The position numbers and the translations under genes are program-made. This document shows, piece after piece, positions 1 through 12,440 of a stretch of 64,000 nucleotides of DNA; positions within the stretch are counted from its first letter, which is position 1; the number at the start of each line of letters is the position of its first letter. The DNA lies in the NCBI GenBank assembly GCA_032622095.1, contig CP136068.1, positions 16,973,729 to 17,037,728 of the forward strand, read 5' to 3'. Below the pieces are notes generated by a model, which was not told the DNA's origin, did no database searches, and saw nothing but the letters and a program-made list of their open reading frames with translations. This DNA comes from Siphonodentalium dalli (lineage: Eukaryota; Mollusca; Scaphopoda; Gadilida; Siphonodentaliidae).

Positions 1-1035
1 TTCCACCAAATTGATACACACATTCTCCTCCTTGATACGGAGAATCTAATTGTGAGATTTTCAAAAACGCCATATTTGTGCCTTTATGGTGAGTGATTGG
101 GGGGGGGGGGGGGTGGCACTAAATTAGATAACAAATTATTGTCGCAGATCAACACAAAACTTATACATAATCATTTCCATACTATCAGGAGTCTATTGGT
201 GTGGCTTAAAGTTGTCAGGAGTGATACAAATAATTTTAGCGACGATTTCAACCAAATTTAAACACATTTTTCTACACTATACGAAGATGCTAACCGTTTG
301 ATTATTAAGACGACGCATTTGTGCCGTTTGGGTGAGAGATGAGGGTCACTAAATTTGATAATAACTTGTTTAGTTGCCGATTTCCACCAAACTTATACCT
401 AATCATTTCTATGATTTCAGGAGTCTAATCGTGTGGTTTAAAGATATCAAAAGTGCCGCCTTTTGAGCCGGTATGCATGCAGGGGCACGAGAGATGGATT
501 CTACAATCGACAAAACAAGTATGTTTATCGCCGATTTCCACCAAATTGATACACATTCTTCTCCATGATATAAGAATATAATCGTGTGATTTCAAGATGC
601 ATAATTGGTGTCATTTGGATGAGAGAGAAAGGGGCACTAATTCTGATAAGAATTTGTTTAGTTGCAGATTACCACCAAAGTTATACATAATCATTTGCAT
701 GATATCAATAGAGTGGCTTAAAGCTGTAAAAGGGTGGCGTTATTCGAGTCAGTGGTGCACAGAAGGGGGAGTGGGGCACCAACATTTATAAATATATTTT
801 TAGCGCCGATTTCCACCAAATTGATACACATTCTTCTCCTTGATATGAGAAATCTAATACTCTGATTTAAAGACGCCAAATTGGTTCCATTTGGGTGAGA
901 GATGGGGGAACTAAATTTGATATGAATTTGTTTAGTCACCGATTTCTATATATATAGTCATCTTCACAATGAGTTATAATTGTGTTGTTTAAAGATGTCA
1001 ACATTGGCGCAACTTTAGTCGTGGATAGGAAATAG
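1..1035. repeat. Family A tandem array, copy 1 (~140-bp alternating units)
   Basis: Degenerate tandem units begin near 1, 144, 244, 381, 533, 667, 810 and 940, each opening with a 'gatttccaccaaa' type word. Two unit types alternate. One runs through 'ttgatacacattcttctcc' and 'gccgtttgggtgagagatggggg'-like blocks. The other runs through 'cttatacataatcatttcc' and 'gtggcgccgttcgagtc'. The higher-order repeat is therefore a dimer of about 280-300 bp. A 15-base G run (99-113) sits in the 'gtgagagatgggg' block. The same family reappears at 22751-24265. No coding function is seen, and open frames here are incidental. Confidence 0.85.
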
Positions 1036-1437
1036 AGGATCACAAAAACGGATAACAAATGGTCACACTCTGTCTAAAAGGCACTTAACTACTCTATATA
1101 ATAATACACATAGTCGCCAAATATCATCTTCCAGATCCACTCCATATGATGGAAATAATAACTGATCAAACAACAGCTAACACATGAACATCATTGTGTA
1201 AACAAAAAGCCATACACCATCACTGGCACAATATCAACATCGAAGTGTTAGTAACAAAAGGTCACTAAATAAAATTATGATCCATCCACAAAATGATTCC
1301 GCCCACACACCCCATCTAGTATGTGCATCAGCAAAACATTCACCCGCTGCCTCCCAAATATCAATCATTAAGATGTGACTAATGGCAAACAGGCAATCAA
1401 ACATATTTAATATATATGTAAGTGCAGGGCATATTAT
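1036..1437. other. Likely intron of the PAN-domain gene
   Basis: This stretch lies downstream, on the minus strand, of the splice donor at 1443-1438. It holds no recognised domain, repeat or RNA. The frame continuing through the donor (to 1234) loses the cysteine-rich pattern, as expected for read-through into an intron. Confidence 0.4.
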
Positions 1438-1443
1438 ACTCAC

Positions 1444-1800
1444 CCTCTCAAAATACAGACTTCCGGGTACCGACGATATCAGCTTGTTACAGACCCCGTT
1501 AGCAGAATCACTGCCGATCTCACACAGAAATCCATTTCCGTTCGGCTTGACGGTCGCGGCATAGCACACTGGAGTCCCGGCACATTTCATGATGCACTGT
1601 GTTTGTGACACGGCAAGAAATACTCCCAGTGATTCCAGAAAGTTGTACCCAACATCATGTGCACAACCGGAGATGATTTTGTAAAGAGAGAATTCAACTG
1701 ATGAGGCAGAGCAAAGAATAATGACGTTGCAATAAATCACAAACACTACAATTTCTATGAAATGCATCAAAAACTTGGTCTTCAGAAATTCCAAATTCAT
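1444..1800 (-). CDS. First coding exon of a secreted PAN/Apple-domain-like protein (partial)
   Basis: The exon encodes 119 residues from an ATG at 1800. An in-frame stop (TAA) lies nine codons upstream, and there is an A at position -3, so this ATG is the likely start. Residues 10-32 are strongly hydrophobic and read as a signal peptide. Residues about 36-119 have the cysteine spacing of a PAN/Apple module: C46, C69-X3-C73-X5-C79, C93 and C104. The core block C69 to C93 (QCIMKC..TPVCYA....NGNGFLCEI) is typical of the family. PAN modules are extracellular protein- or carbohydrate-binding domains, often found in multi-domain secreted or membrane proteins. Coding ends in phase 0 at FER, followed by a good donor, GTGAGT, at 1443-1438. 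Further exons would lie to the left, outside the window. The ligand and full architecture are unknown. Confidence 0.7.
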
Positions 1801-2068
1801 GTTTTTTTGTTCGATATGTATCAATTAGCCTCCGTGAGAATTATTTTAGTGATGACAAGTAGTTTTAACCCACAGAATAAGATCTGTCGGTGTGTTTCGA
1901 GACGGATTTCGTTCGGTTGTTCACAGTAATGTTCACAGTATTGTGGTTTTGAGCATAATGATATTTACAGGAACCAGACGCCGGAGAACACAAGCTGCAC
2001 GTACCAATTTATGCGTTATGTGAAGTGGACCCACACGTGACCTGTTTCTTTCATTCTGATTGCTGGAG

Positions 2069-2078
2069 TATATATAGA
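2069..2078 (-). promoter_or_regulatory. Candidate TATA box for the PAN gene
   Basis: A TATATATA-type run lies about 270 bp upstream of the ATG at 1800, which would leave a 5' leader of roughly 240 bases. The motif is nearly symmetrical and could equally act on the plus strand. No other promoter element confirms it. Confidence 0.25.
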
Positions 2079-2404
2079 TCGAGTTGTGTACGTCGATTTT
2101 CCGAGGCACCAACTCTCTTCAGTTGGAGATCGGATACTATAGCATTGTAACAGGCGACATCTTGGAGTTGCGTGGTCGGACAATATAGATACGTCGGTTG
2201 AATCATTCCCTTATAGAGATACAATCAGTGAAGATGGATGGTGACGTATTTGTGGCATCACGACAATCGGCACCTCGTCGAACTTCGGGAGTCCTGTATG
2301 CCAACGTGCATAACTAATTACTTTCAGTGTCTTGAACATCGATACTGGTGTGCTGACGATGGGCGCTGTGTGGTTAGAATATGACATTGGTCGATATATG
2401 TAGC

Positions 2405-2759
2405 AGTAGTATAGTCTACCTATTCTAGTATACCGTTTGACTTGACTTTGCTCAGCTCCTGTTCCTGTGCCATCAGGGTTATAGGTCACAACGCGTGGGT
2501 GTATATGGGTGAAGGTTATCACGAGAATAGCGCCTAATTATCACGGGTAATAAACAATGCGTGTATGTCTAGCTTTCTTTTGTTGATCGCGGGTACTAAA
2601 CAATGCGGGTATGTCTAAATGATATCTCTCTCACGTTAACCCTACCGCTTATCGCCTATTCATGTAATATGAAAGAAAATATGTACTCGGGTGACTGCTA
2701 TCAGAGGTATATATTAATCACGAGAATAACTCGCCAGCGTCGCGCGCGGTAGCGATAAA
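2405..2759 (+). repeat. Left terminal inverted repeat of the 13.8-kb element
   Basis: This is the reverse complement of 15854-16207, with about 97% identity by eye. It contains an internal imperfect direct repeat: 'taaacaatgcgtgtatgtct' near 2551 and 'taaacaatgcgggtatgtct' near 2598. The outer edge is sharp at 2405 and the inner edge is at 2759. Confidence 0.9.
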
Positions 2760-2805
2760 CCAGATCGCGTGTACTATACACAGTGGTAGATAATAGCGAG
2801 CCCGA

Positions 2806-2830
2806 AACGAGACCCCGCATGGGTCTCGTT
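2806..2830. other. Perfect 10-bp-stem hairpin just inside the left inverted repeat
   Basis: AACGAGACCC and GGGTCTCGTT flank a 5-base loop (CGCAT). It lies about 45 bp internal to the inverted repeat. Its function is unknown. Confidence 0.6.
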
Positions 2831-2883
2831 CGCGAGCGATAAGCATATACGTGTACGCGAAATCAACGCTATACTATTCGATG

Positions 2884-2906
2884 TTTTGGCGGGAAATCTA
2901 TAAATA
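2884..2906 (+). promoter_or_regulatory. E2F-like palindrome plus TATA box inside left end
   Basis: TTTTGGCGGGAAA (2884-2896) is followed three bases later by TATAAATA (2899-2906). The first matches the E2F consensus on both strands. This would fire a plus-strand transcript from about 2930, but no intact reading frame follows, so any gene it served has decayed or been lost. Confidence 0.4.
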
Positions 2907-3666
2907 TCGATTTGTTTCTAAATATACTGACCTATTTAAATTAACGTTACTTATCAATTGCCAATCAAAATTAACGTTACTTATTAGTTACGACGTTGAC
3001 CTAGTGACCTAGAGACTACAGACTCCAGTATCCGGTTCCACCTCAAAGTTCATAATAATTAACATAAGTCATAACTGATTAAAGTGGTCAAGAGCAAAGG
3101 TGAGTTAGACTCCATTATAAATATCGAAATATTGTAAATTTGTGGATGATATTTTTCCATAAAAATGTCAACAACTTACATTACATTTGTTACAACTTAC
3201 AAGAGACGAAAAGTGCTGAAATTCGAAACGGCAATTGTAATTTGTAGTAAGTTGTAATTGTTCTGTAAAGGTTTTGTGTTCATATTTCATTCAATTATTA
3301 CAAATATTTGACTCGAAACACAATTCTAGTTTGCCTATTGTACATTTGGAGCTTGTCTTTAATTTTCTATAGACGTTTTCACATAAAAGATCGATGGAAT
3401 AGTGTCAAAGCTCGAAGCCAACAAACCGGAATTATATTTATAACTTAATCAACCAATATTCAGCGGTTCCCCTTTAAATCGACGGTTACCAAGGAAATCC
3501 AAAGTACTGCTCATCCTAACATCGGCGAGATAAAAAATAGTTCGCAACATTTTTATCATTTGAGTCATTATATTCACACAGGAAAGAAGGAATATAATTA
3601 TGTAGTGTATTAGGCCAAATTTGTGTTTTTGTGCAAAAGCGAATGAAATACAAGCTTGTGCAATTT
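2907..3666. other. Interior of the 13.8-kb element, no recognised gene
   Basis: This is AT-rich DNA with a short repeated word 'attaacgttactta' near 2938 and 2968. Frames are short (89 residues at best, 3718-3449 minus) and match no family I recognise. Confidence 0.4.
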
Positions 3667-6600
3667 GTGGTGAATTATTACGCAAAACAATTATGTCAAT
3701 AGTCCGCAGACATGACATTGAAATGTCTATTTTTTGTGTAATCTGATCGACAGAACACGAATATTTGTCAAGACGGAGAAATGCACATCACTGTCACTGT
3801 GGTAAGCATTTTGTGCCAATTTACGAACACCATTTGAACATGATATTTGATAGAAAAGTTTAGCCAGACAAGCCACAACTTGGCACAAGAATGTTCAAAG
3901 GTTGCCGACGATTTTCAATATCAGCGATTTCGCACAAAAAATAACAATGGCAATGCCTTTGACAAATGACCGCTAAATTGCTAATCATGATATAAATTGA
4001 GAAATGATGTTTCGCAAGATGAACTACATGTAGATGTACTATTTTAATGTATGCAAAATAGCATGACAATACGAATAATCAGTAAATAGAAGTTTATGCA
4101 TGTTTAAAATTAATTTTCCTAAATTCGCTGCATCTGGACTGTAGCCTGTAGGTCACTAGCTCAGTACTGACAGTAGCTGTTGTCAGTGTTGATATTTCAG
4201 TGCAGCAACCAATTATGGTTAGAGGCACACTGGTCCAGGTGCTACCACGGCTGAGTAACTTTAAATTAACCCCTGTGGTACTGGTACAGTCAGTGGTAGG
4301 GCCTGACGAAGATTCAATTCAATTTCGAATCTTAGTTCTTACATTCTGATTTGAAAGCGGTCGTGTGATTAGGGATATTTCGAATCTTTGTATACCACTT
4401 ACAAGTCTTTAATCACCGGGAATAGACTGCCTCCCAGTCCCGGCGCTGGTTACTCGTGGAAGGTCTGTGTGTTACTCGTGCAACCTGCAGGTACCGGTAG
4501 GTCTGTGATGGTTCACGTGTTCATCACGGTTGTACCATAATCGTGGCGCAGTCTAGTGTTGAAACGATTAGTGAATTTCAAAGTCGACTAGTCGAGGCCC
4601 AAAAGTCACGTTGCGTCGACTAGTCGGTACCCGATATCAAAACTTTCAAACATAACATGGTACGGAAAATTCATTGTACATGGCGTACACTGATGACTGA
4701 TGCAATGACGGTCTATTGCATAGCGCATTTCCCTGCATAGACACCAATTTATTTGGGAAATAATACAGTAAACATCTTAATATTTATCCAACACACTGAA
4801 TGTAATTATATAAATTAGACATGTGGTGGATAATGATTAAAAACACGATCATTTATACAGGTTTTAAATTTATTATCGGCGTTCGAGATTTCGTTTAGGG
4901 ATCACCAATAAACTGGTGCCGAGCGGTGTCACTATAAAATGTTAATGTTCCGACTAAATACGCCCTATAGTATAGGCTACGACGTTGTAGAATACCGGTA
5001 CGATAACCAGTTCTTAAATCCAGTATCATTTATATACGGTAGCACCAATGACGTCACCTTAACTTCATCCTTAAGCGACCTTCACACAGATCGCATCATA
5101 ACCCGATGGTGCGAGATCAATTGAAATATACACAGTGTCTAGATCAAAGCGGTCTCCGACAAACGATAAAGCCGCATCAATCATTGCCATCATGTCGCAG
5201 TGATGTCTTTGACCTCAAACGACGAGTGAGACATTGTCTTGTCAATTTCATTCTTTCAATTAATAGTCGGGTCACCATCTATATTAGTACTAGTAACACT
5301 GTCAATTCCGGGTGTCACCAAACGTTATACTTACCGTAACTTACACGCAGTTTATGCCGGAATCGATCTTGAAAATGTTATACATGTAACTAATACACTT
5401 TGTCCCCACATCCGGTTGTAACTACCGGTAGCTGATTGGCTACAACGCCACGTTTAAATCACCATGTCCCCCGTCACCCTTGATGGCGGGGTATAAGAGA
5501 ATGTGCGCCAAACATCGGGGGTATATGAGCACGTGAAACATCAGGGGTATGTGAATGACCCTTGAACTCGCAGTTTCCACCAATCGTGATGTTGCTCTCG
5601 CACTCCGAATTTGACGTCACCTGACCCCGGGTCCTTAGGTCAGCTACTGAATTATTAGCTCAACTTACTTTGTAAGTTTGAGCTATTGCCATGGGTTGGC
5701 GTCCGTGTGTCTGTGTGTTTGTCAACAATTTCCTTTGGCGCGGGCTACAGGTCGTACCTTTGGTTTGATCTTTATGAAATTTGTCAAGAATGTTGACATT
5801 GACATGTAGATGGGAACGAGTCATTTTGGGGTCATTCGGCCAAAAAACATGGCCGCTGGCGGCCATCTTGGATTTCAAAATTAAATCTATTGGCGCGGTC
5901 TACAGGTCGTACTGTTCGTCTGATCATCATGAAATTTGTCATGGATGTTAATATTGACATGTAGATGGGAACGAGTCATTTTGGGGTCGTTCTGTCAAAA
6001 AACATGGCCGCCAACAGCCATCTTGGATTTTACTCTTTGCATGACTAAATCCTTTGGCGCGGGCTACAGGTCGTAGCTTTAGTCCGATCTTCATGAAATT
6101 TGTCATGGATGTTAACAATGACATGTAGACGGGAACGAGTCCTTTTGAGGTTATTCAGCCAAAAAACATGGCCGCTGGAGGCCATCTTGGATTTCAAAAT
6201 TAAATCCATTGTGCGGGCTACAGGTCGTACTATTCGACTGATAATCATGAAATTTGTCATGGATGTTAATATTGAAATGTAGATGAGAACGAGTCATTTT
6301 GGGGTCGTTCGGCCAAAAAACATGACTGACAGCTGCCATCTTGGATTTTACTCTTTACATGACTAAATCCTTTGGCGCGGGCTGCAGGTCGTAGCTTTAG
6401 TCGGATCTTCATGAAATTTGTCATGGGTGTTAATAATGACATGTAGATGGGAACGAGTCATTTTGAGGTCATTCAGCCAAAAAACATGGCCGCCAGCAGC
6501 CATCTTGGATTTTACTCTTTGCATGACTAAATCCTTTGGCACAGCTACATGTACATGTAGGTTAGACATTTCAATTAGCACCTTTCCTATTCCTCCATTT

Positions 6601-6764
6601 ACTGTCAACCATTAAATTATTCCCTTACCTAAGTTGAGCTACAGTGTCATTGACACTTTCATTCTTATTGGTGTGAATTAATCCGATAACCTATGAAAAA
6701 CACACTTCAATTAAGGAGACATGGTTATTGTTGTGAGGACAACATCGTTATCTCCGGCAACATC
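3667..6764. repeat. 3,098-bp tandem duplication, unit 1
   Basis: Every landmark in this unit recurs exactly 3,098 bp further on. Examples are the frame at 4939-5124 and its copy at 8037-8222, and 6363-6608 and its copy at 9461-9706. The two units differ by scattered substitutions and essentially no indels. The unit shares the 4-base word GTGG at its joins (3667-3670, 6765-6768, 9863-9866). It contains a palindromic pair of 'gtcgactagtcg' words near 4582 and 4615, a unique segment with only short frames (4300-5640) and a full family-B array (5657-6650). Confidence 0.95.
5657..6650 (+). mobile_element. Family B element, copy 1 (array of ~155/164-bp units)
   Basis: The element is bounded by AGCTCAACTTA at the left and TAAGTTGAGCT plus ACAGTGTCA at the right. 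The interior has units starting at 5737, 5892, 6056, ~6209 and 6374, so spacing alternates about 155 and 164 bp. Each unit reads 'ggcgcgggctacaggtcgta', then 'atgaaatttgtcatggatgt', then 'acatgtagatgggaacgagt', and ends with a palindromic 'catggccgc..gcggccatctt' block. Tandem cores of ~160 bp inside short bounded elements are known from bivalve 'pearl'/Helentron-like non-autonomous elements. That assignment is inference. Confidence 0.75.
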
Positions 6765-9700
6765 GTGGTGAATTATTACGCAAAACAATTATGTCAATAG
6801 TCCGCAGACATGACATTGAAATGTCTATTTTTTGTGTAATCTGATCGACAGAACACGAATATTTGTCAAGACGGAGAAATGCACATCACTGTCACTGTGG
6901 TAAGCATTTTGTGCCAATTTACGAACACCATTTGAACATGATATTTGATAGAAAAGTTTAGCCAGACAAGCCACAACTTGGCACAAGAATGTTCAAAGGT
7001 TGCCGACGATTTTCAATATCAGCGATTTCGCACAAAAAATAACAATGGCAATGCCTTTGACAAATGACCGCTAAATTGCTAATCATGATATAAATTGAGA
7101 AATGATGTTTCGCAAGATGAACTACATGTAGATGTACTATTTTAATGTATGCAAAATAGCATGACAATACGAATAATCAGTAAATAGAAGTTTATGCATG
7201 TATAAAATTAATTTTCCTAAATTCGCTGCATCTGGACTGTAGCCTGTAGGTCACTAGCTCAGTACTGACAGTAGCTGTTGTCAGTGTTGATATTTCAGTG
7301 CAGCAACCAATTATGGTTAGAGGCACACTGGTCCAGGTGCTACCACGGCTGAGTAACTTTAAATTAACCCCTGTGGTACTGGTACAGTCAGTGGTAGGGC
7401 CTGACGAAGATTCAATTCAATTTCGAATCTTAGTTCTTACATTCTGATTTGAAAGCGGTCGTGTGATTAGGGATATTTCGAATCTTTGTATACCACTTAC
7501 AAGTCTTTTATCACCGGGAATAGACTGCCTCCCAGTCCCGGCGCTGGTTACTCGTGGAAGGTCTGTGTGTTACTCGTGCAACCTGCAGGTACCGGTAGGT
7601 CTGTGATGGTTCACGTGTTCATCACGGTTGTACCATAATCGTGGCGCAGTCTAGTGTTGAAACGATTAGTGAATTTCAAAGTCGACTAGTCGAGGCCCAA
7701 AAGTCACGTTGCGTCGACTAGTCGGTACCCGATATCAAAACTTTCAAACATAACATGGTACGGAAAATTCATTGTACATGGCGTACACTGATGACTGATG
7801 CAATGACGGTCTATTGCATAGCGCATTTCCCTGCATAGACACCAATTTATTTGGGAAATAATACAGTAAACATCTTAATATTTATCCAACACACTGAATG
7901 TAATTATATAAATTAGACATGTGGTGGATAATGATTAAAAACACGATCATTTATACAGGTTTTAAATTTATTATCGGCGTTCGAGATTTCGTTTAGGGAT
8001 CACCAATAAACTGGTGCCGAGCGGTGTCACTATAAAATGTTAATGTTCCGACTAAATATGCCCTATAGTATAGGCTACGACGTTGTAGAATACCGGTACG
8101 ATAACCAGTTCTTAAATCCAGTATCATTTATATACGGTAGCACCAATGACGTCACCTTAACGTCATCCTTAAGCGACCTTCACACAGATCGCATCATAAC
8201 CCGATGGTGCGAGATCAATTGAAATATACACAGTGTCTAGATCAAAGCGGTCTCCGACAAACGATAAAGCCGCATCAATCATTGCCATCATGTCGCAGTG
8301 ATGTCTTTGACCTCAAACGACGAGTGAGACATTGTCTTGTCAATTTCATTCTTTCAATTAATAGTCGGGTCACCATCTATATTAGTACTAGTAACACTGT
8401 CAATTCCGGGTGTCACCAAACGTTATACTTACCGTAACTTACACGCAGTTTATGCCGGAATCGATCTTGAAAATGTTATACATGTAACTAATACACTATG
8501 TCCCCACATCCGGTTGTAACTACCGGTAGCTGATTGGCTACAACGCCACGTTTAAATCACCATGTCCCCCGTCACCCTTGACGGCGGGGTATAAGAGAAT
8601 GTGCGCCAAACATCGGGGGTATATGAGCACGTGAAACATCAGGGGTATGTGAATGACCCTTGAACTCGCAGTTTCCACCAATCGTGGTGTTGCTCTCGCA
8701 CTCCGAATTTGACGTCACCTGACCCCGGGTCCTTAGGTCAGCTACTGAATTATTAGCTCAACTTACTTTGTAAGTTTGAGCTATTGCCATGGGTTGGCGT
8801 CCGTGTGTCTGTGTGTTTGTCAACAATTTCCTTTGGCGCGGGCTACAGGTCGTACCTTTGGTTTGATCTTTATGAAATTTGTCAAGAATGTTGACATTGA
8901 CATGTAGATGGGAACGAGTCATTTTGGGGTCATTCGGCCAAAAAACATGGCCGCTGGCGGCCATCTTGGATTTCAAAATTAAATCCATTGGCGCAGTCTA
9001 CAGGTAGTACTGTTCATCTGATCATCATGAAATTTGTCATGGATGTTAATATTGACATGTAGATGGGAACGAGTCATTTTGGGGTCGTTCTGTCAAAATA
9101 CATGGCCGCCAACAGCCATCTTGGATTTTACTCTTTGCATGACTAAATCCTTTGGCGCGGGCTACAGGTCGTAGCTTTAGTCCGATCTTCATGAAATTTG
9201 TCATGGATGTTAACAATGACATGTTGACGGGAACGAGTCCTTTTGAGGTTATTCAGCCAAAAAACATGGCCGCTGGAGGCCATCTTGGATTTCAAAATTA
9301 AATCCATTGTGCGGGCTACAGGTCGTACTATTCGACTGATAATCATGAAATTTGTCATGGATGTTAATATTGAAATGTAGATGGGATCGAGTCATTTTGG
9401 GGTCGTTCGGCCAAAAAACATGGCCACCAGCAGCCATCTTGGATTTTACTCTTTACATGACTAAATCCTTTGGCGCGGGCTGCAGGTCGTAGCTTTGGTC
9501 GGATCTTCATGAAATTTGTCATGGATGTTAACAATGACATGTAGATGGGAACGAGTCATTTTGAGGTCATTCAGCCAAAAAACATGGCCGCCAGCAGCCA
9601 TCTTGGATTTTACTCTTTGCATGACTAAATCCTTTGGCACAGCTACATGTACATGTAGGTTAGACATTTCAATTAGCACCTTTCCTATTCCTCCATTTAC

Positions 9701-9862
9701 TGTCAACCATTAAATTATTCCCTTACCTAAGTTGAGCTACAGTGTCATTGACACTTTCATTCTTATTGGTGTGAATTAATCCGATAACCTATGAAAAACA
9801 CACTTCAATTAAGGAGACATGGTTATTGTTGTGGGGACAACATCGTTATCTCCGGCAACATC
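6765..9862. repeat. 3,098-bp tandem duplication, unit 2
   Basis: This is the second copy of the unit at 3667-6764. Substitutions separating the copies include ATACGCCC versus ATATGCCC near 4960/8058 and changes inside the family-B array. The duplication is young but not fresh. It lies wholly within the 13.8-kb element. Confidence 0.95.
8755..9748 (+). mobile_element. Family B element, copy 2
   Basis: This is the duplicate of the 5657-6650 element, carried by the 3,098-bp tandem duplication. Confidence 0.8.
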
Positions 9863-9990
9863 GTGGGGTACATGGAGATTTAATACCTATTGTGTATGTC
9901 TCTTTTTGAACCCCTCGGCTCCGCCTCAGGGTTCAAAATCGACATCCAGGTATTAAATCTACATGTACCCCCGATGTTGCCGAAGATAAC
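9845..9990. mobile_element. Foldback hairpin element (146 bp)
   Basis: Arms of about 43 bp (9845-9888 and 9948-9990) are near-perfect inverse complements, running from 'gttatctccggcaacatcg' to 'cgatgttgccgaagataac'. A smaller palindrome, 'ttttgaaccc..gggttcaaaa', sits in the loop. The right-hand limit of the 3,098-bp duplication falls inside the left arm. Confidence 0.85.
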
Positions 9991-10139
9991 TAATAATGTT
10001 TCGACTAGTCGACAGCAAAATTCCGAGTCGATTAATTGTTTCAACCCTACTAGTATGGCGTACACGGGTTTCCTCCATCACATAAAACCAGCAATGTCGT
10101 TATTTAGCCTGGCCCCAGCTGGCAGCTGCCAAAGCGAGT

Positions 10140-10225
10140 AGGGGTGCCACGATTAATCGTATAATCGATGAACCCTTGATAAAGCCGATAATTGATACCA
10201 TTTCTGTCGTCGATTAATCTGCGTT
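10140..10225 (+). mobile_element. Possible hAT-type terminal fragment
   Basis: 'aggggtgccacgattaatcg' followed by ATCGAT/TTAATC-rich sequence resembles the ends of some hAT-family elements. No opposite end or target duplication was located, so this is tentative. The 65-residue frame just downstream (10247-10444) is not recognisable as a transposase. Confidence 0.3.
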
Positions 10226-10795
10226 ATTTATTTCGGTAGTTGGAAAATGCCGGATATTGTTGAATACCCGGATTGTTTTACACAGTTTAATACACAACAT
10301 CATGTATCAAAGAGATTCGAGTCATTGTATATTCTTCAAATTGCATGGCGGCATTGCAGCTTTGAACTTATGCCGACATCGTTGTATATTTCTACAAGAA
10401 AGGCGGCAAGTGCTATGTCTTTGAAATGGGCTGTCTGTCGGTGATCTGAATGACCTCGCCCTTGAATCTCATTGGACCAAAGGGGAGTTGATTGACATTC
10501 TCTCAAAATCAGGGAACCTACGGCATTTTAATCAGCGATATTCTCGGCGGTGTCATTTGCAGCAAGTACTAGTATACTTTGTTTGTATTTATAAGTATGC
10601 TTAGATGTTACTAGTACAGGCTATCGCTTATAGTGTGGTGACTGCTAAATGAAATTAACTATTACCAAATACTTAACTTGTTCTGAGTCCTGAAATTTGC
10701 GGGCAGGGGCCCACCTTTGTAATTGTTATCCATGCTCTGAAAGTTCACTGAAACTTATAGTTTCCGTAACATTAGATTCCTTTTTAGCTCAACTT

Positions 10796-11283
10796 ACTTT
10801 GTAAGTTTGAGCTATTGCCATGGTTTGGCGTCCCGTGTGTGCATGTGTCCATGTGTGCGTGTGTCCGTCAACAATTTCCTTTGGCGCGGGCTACAGGTCG
10901 TACCTTTCGTCTGATCTTTATGCGATTTGTCACGAGTGTTGACATTGACATGTAGATGGGAACGAGTCATTTTGGTGTCATTCGGCCAAAAAACATGGCC
11001 ACTGGCGGCCATGTTGGATTTCAATATTCAATCCATTGGTGCGGGCTACAGGTCGTACTGTTTGTCTGATCATCGTGAAATTTGTCATGGATGTTAATAT
11101 TGACATGTAGATGGGAACGAGTGATTTTGGGGTCGTTCTGTCAAAAAACATGGCCACCAGCAGCCATCTTGGATTTTACTCTTCGCACGACTAAATCCTT
11201 TGGCACAGGCTACAGGTCGTAGCTTTGGTCGGAACTTCATGAAATTTGTCATTGATGTTAACAATGACATGTAGATGGGAACT
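10796..11283 (+). mobile_element. Family B element, truncated copy
   Basis: It begins with the same AGCTCAACTTACTTTGTAAG edge as the copy at 5657, runs through about three units and stops abruptly after 'agatgggaac' at 11283. The right edge is missing. Confidence 0.8.
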
Positions 11284-12117
11284 TTTAGGATAGCTGTGAG
11301 TGCTCTTGCTGTATTTTCCTCATGGTAATGACTGACCGTTCAGCACATTTTCAAACTTTTTTCTCGGGTGTACGCACACATGAGCGCAGCAAGCATTGAG
11401 TAACTCCACACGCTATCTAATGGTAGATGTAGATAATAAATCCCCCATGTGCATCACATAGATACGCTATATAGTATATACATGTAGATACCTGGTGCAT
11501 CATTACTCATCACCTCGTGGGGGGGGGGGTGTATATATTCCCAGGTACATCTTGTTGAGAGTGACCCTTTAACTCTTCAGCCAATATAGAATTTCATGCA
11601 ATTTTAAAGTAATGCCGTAGAAGATAAGTGTCAATTTTGAACAGGACAATTTTTTGGCTGTGCACTGGACTGCACAATCCCAAAGTTTCCACAATGACAG
11701 GGAAATAGTGTATTTGGCACTGTCAAATTCAACTATAATTGATAGGCCTAAATATACCTACAATAAATATGTAGAAACGTCACAATGATTTGCGCATGTT
11801 CTCTTCAAACCCACCATCCCAGGTGACAGGTATATGGGTGGACATGGTGATTCAACATGTACGCATACCGTACATGTACATGTATGTAGTCGGTCAGATA
11901 CTGGTAGCTTGTTAAAACCAGATGTTTGGGTCCTGCAAATATTTGATAAACAATTAGATTTATATATCACTGATGTAATGTTGTTCATTGAAATTTCAAG
12001 CAAAACAAATAAAAGAAAAAAAAATACTAATAACAACTGTACCATGTTGCATCCAACCAACACCCAAACTACCCCCCCCCCCCCCAGCTCCTAGCTAAAG
12101 TTTTAGCCAGACTTTAC
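11284..12117. other. Interior of the 13.8-kb element, no recognised feature
   Basis: This is AT-rich DNA with a G run at 11519-11529, a C run at 12072-12085 and an ACATGTACATGT run near 11871. No gene is supported. Confidence 0.4.
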
Positions 12118-12310
12118 AAAAGTTAACATTTTTTTTCAATTTTCTGGGAAAAACACATGGCTGCTAACAGCAATCTTTGTTTGCACTCTTTGTATGACTA
12201 AATCCTTTGGCACACCCTACAGGCAACATCTCTCATCCAATCATCACCAAACATAATATGGATTCTCGGCTTGACATCTACATGTAAATGAGAGATTACC
12301 ATTGTTGACA
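12118..12310 (+). repeat. Degenerate family B unit
   Basis: The block order 'acatggctgctaacagcaatctt', 'tgcactctttgtatgactaa', 'atcctttggcacaccctacag', 'gacatctacatgta' follows the family B unit, with heavy divergence. No edges are preserved. Confidence 0.6.
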
Positions 12311-12349
12311 TACAAACATCCCCGCGGTTGTGGGGTTTCACACCTGTAG

Positions 12350-12440
12350 AGGTACCACTATAATCAAAGTAATTGACTTGAAAAAACGGGGTGGTACCCC
12401 GATAAAGACCATTGTATTGCTGGTAGTATACGGTATCCAC
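12350..12440 (+). mobile_element. Family E end fragment
   Basis: 'taccactataatcaaagtaa' followed by 'ggggtggtacccc' matches the ends of the inverted structure at 43559-47358. It is a solitary fragment. Confidence 0.5.

Noticed and set aside
2211-2522. 103-residue minus-strand frame
   Set aside because: It crosses the edge of the 13.8-kb element at 2405 and the target duplication, so it is a chance join.
5660-6608. Several 60-80-residue frames with KMAASGHVFWPNDPKMTRSHLH
   Set aside because: These are translations of family B repeat units, present in every array on the corresponding strand.
10247-10444. Possible BED-finger hAT transposase start
   Set aside because: The Cys/His spacing does not fit a BED finger and the frame stops after 65 residues.
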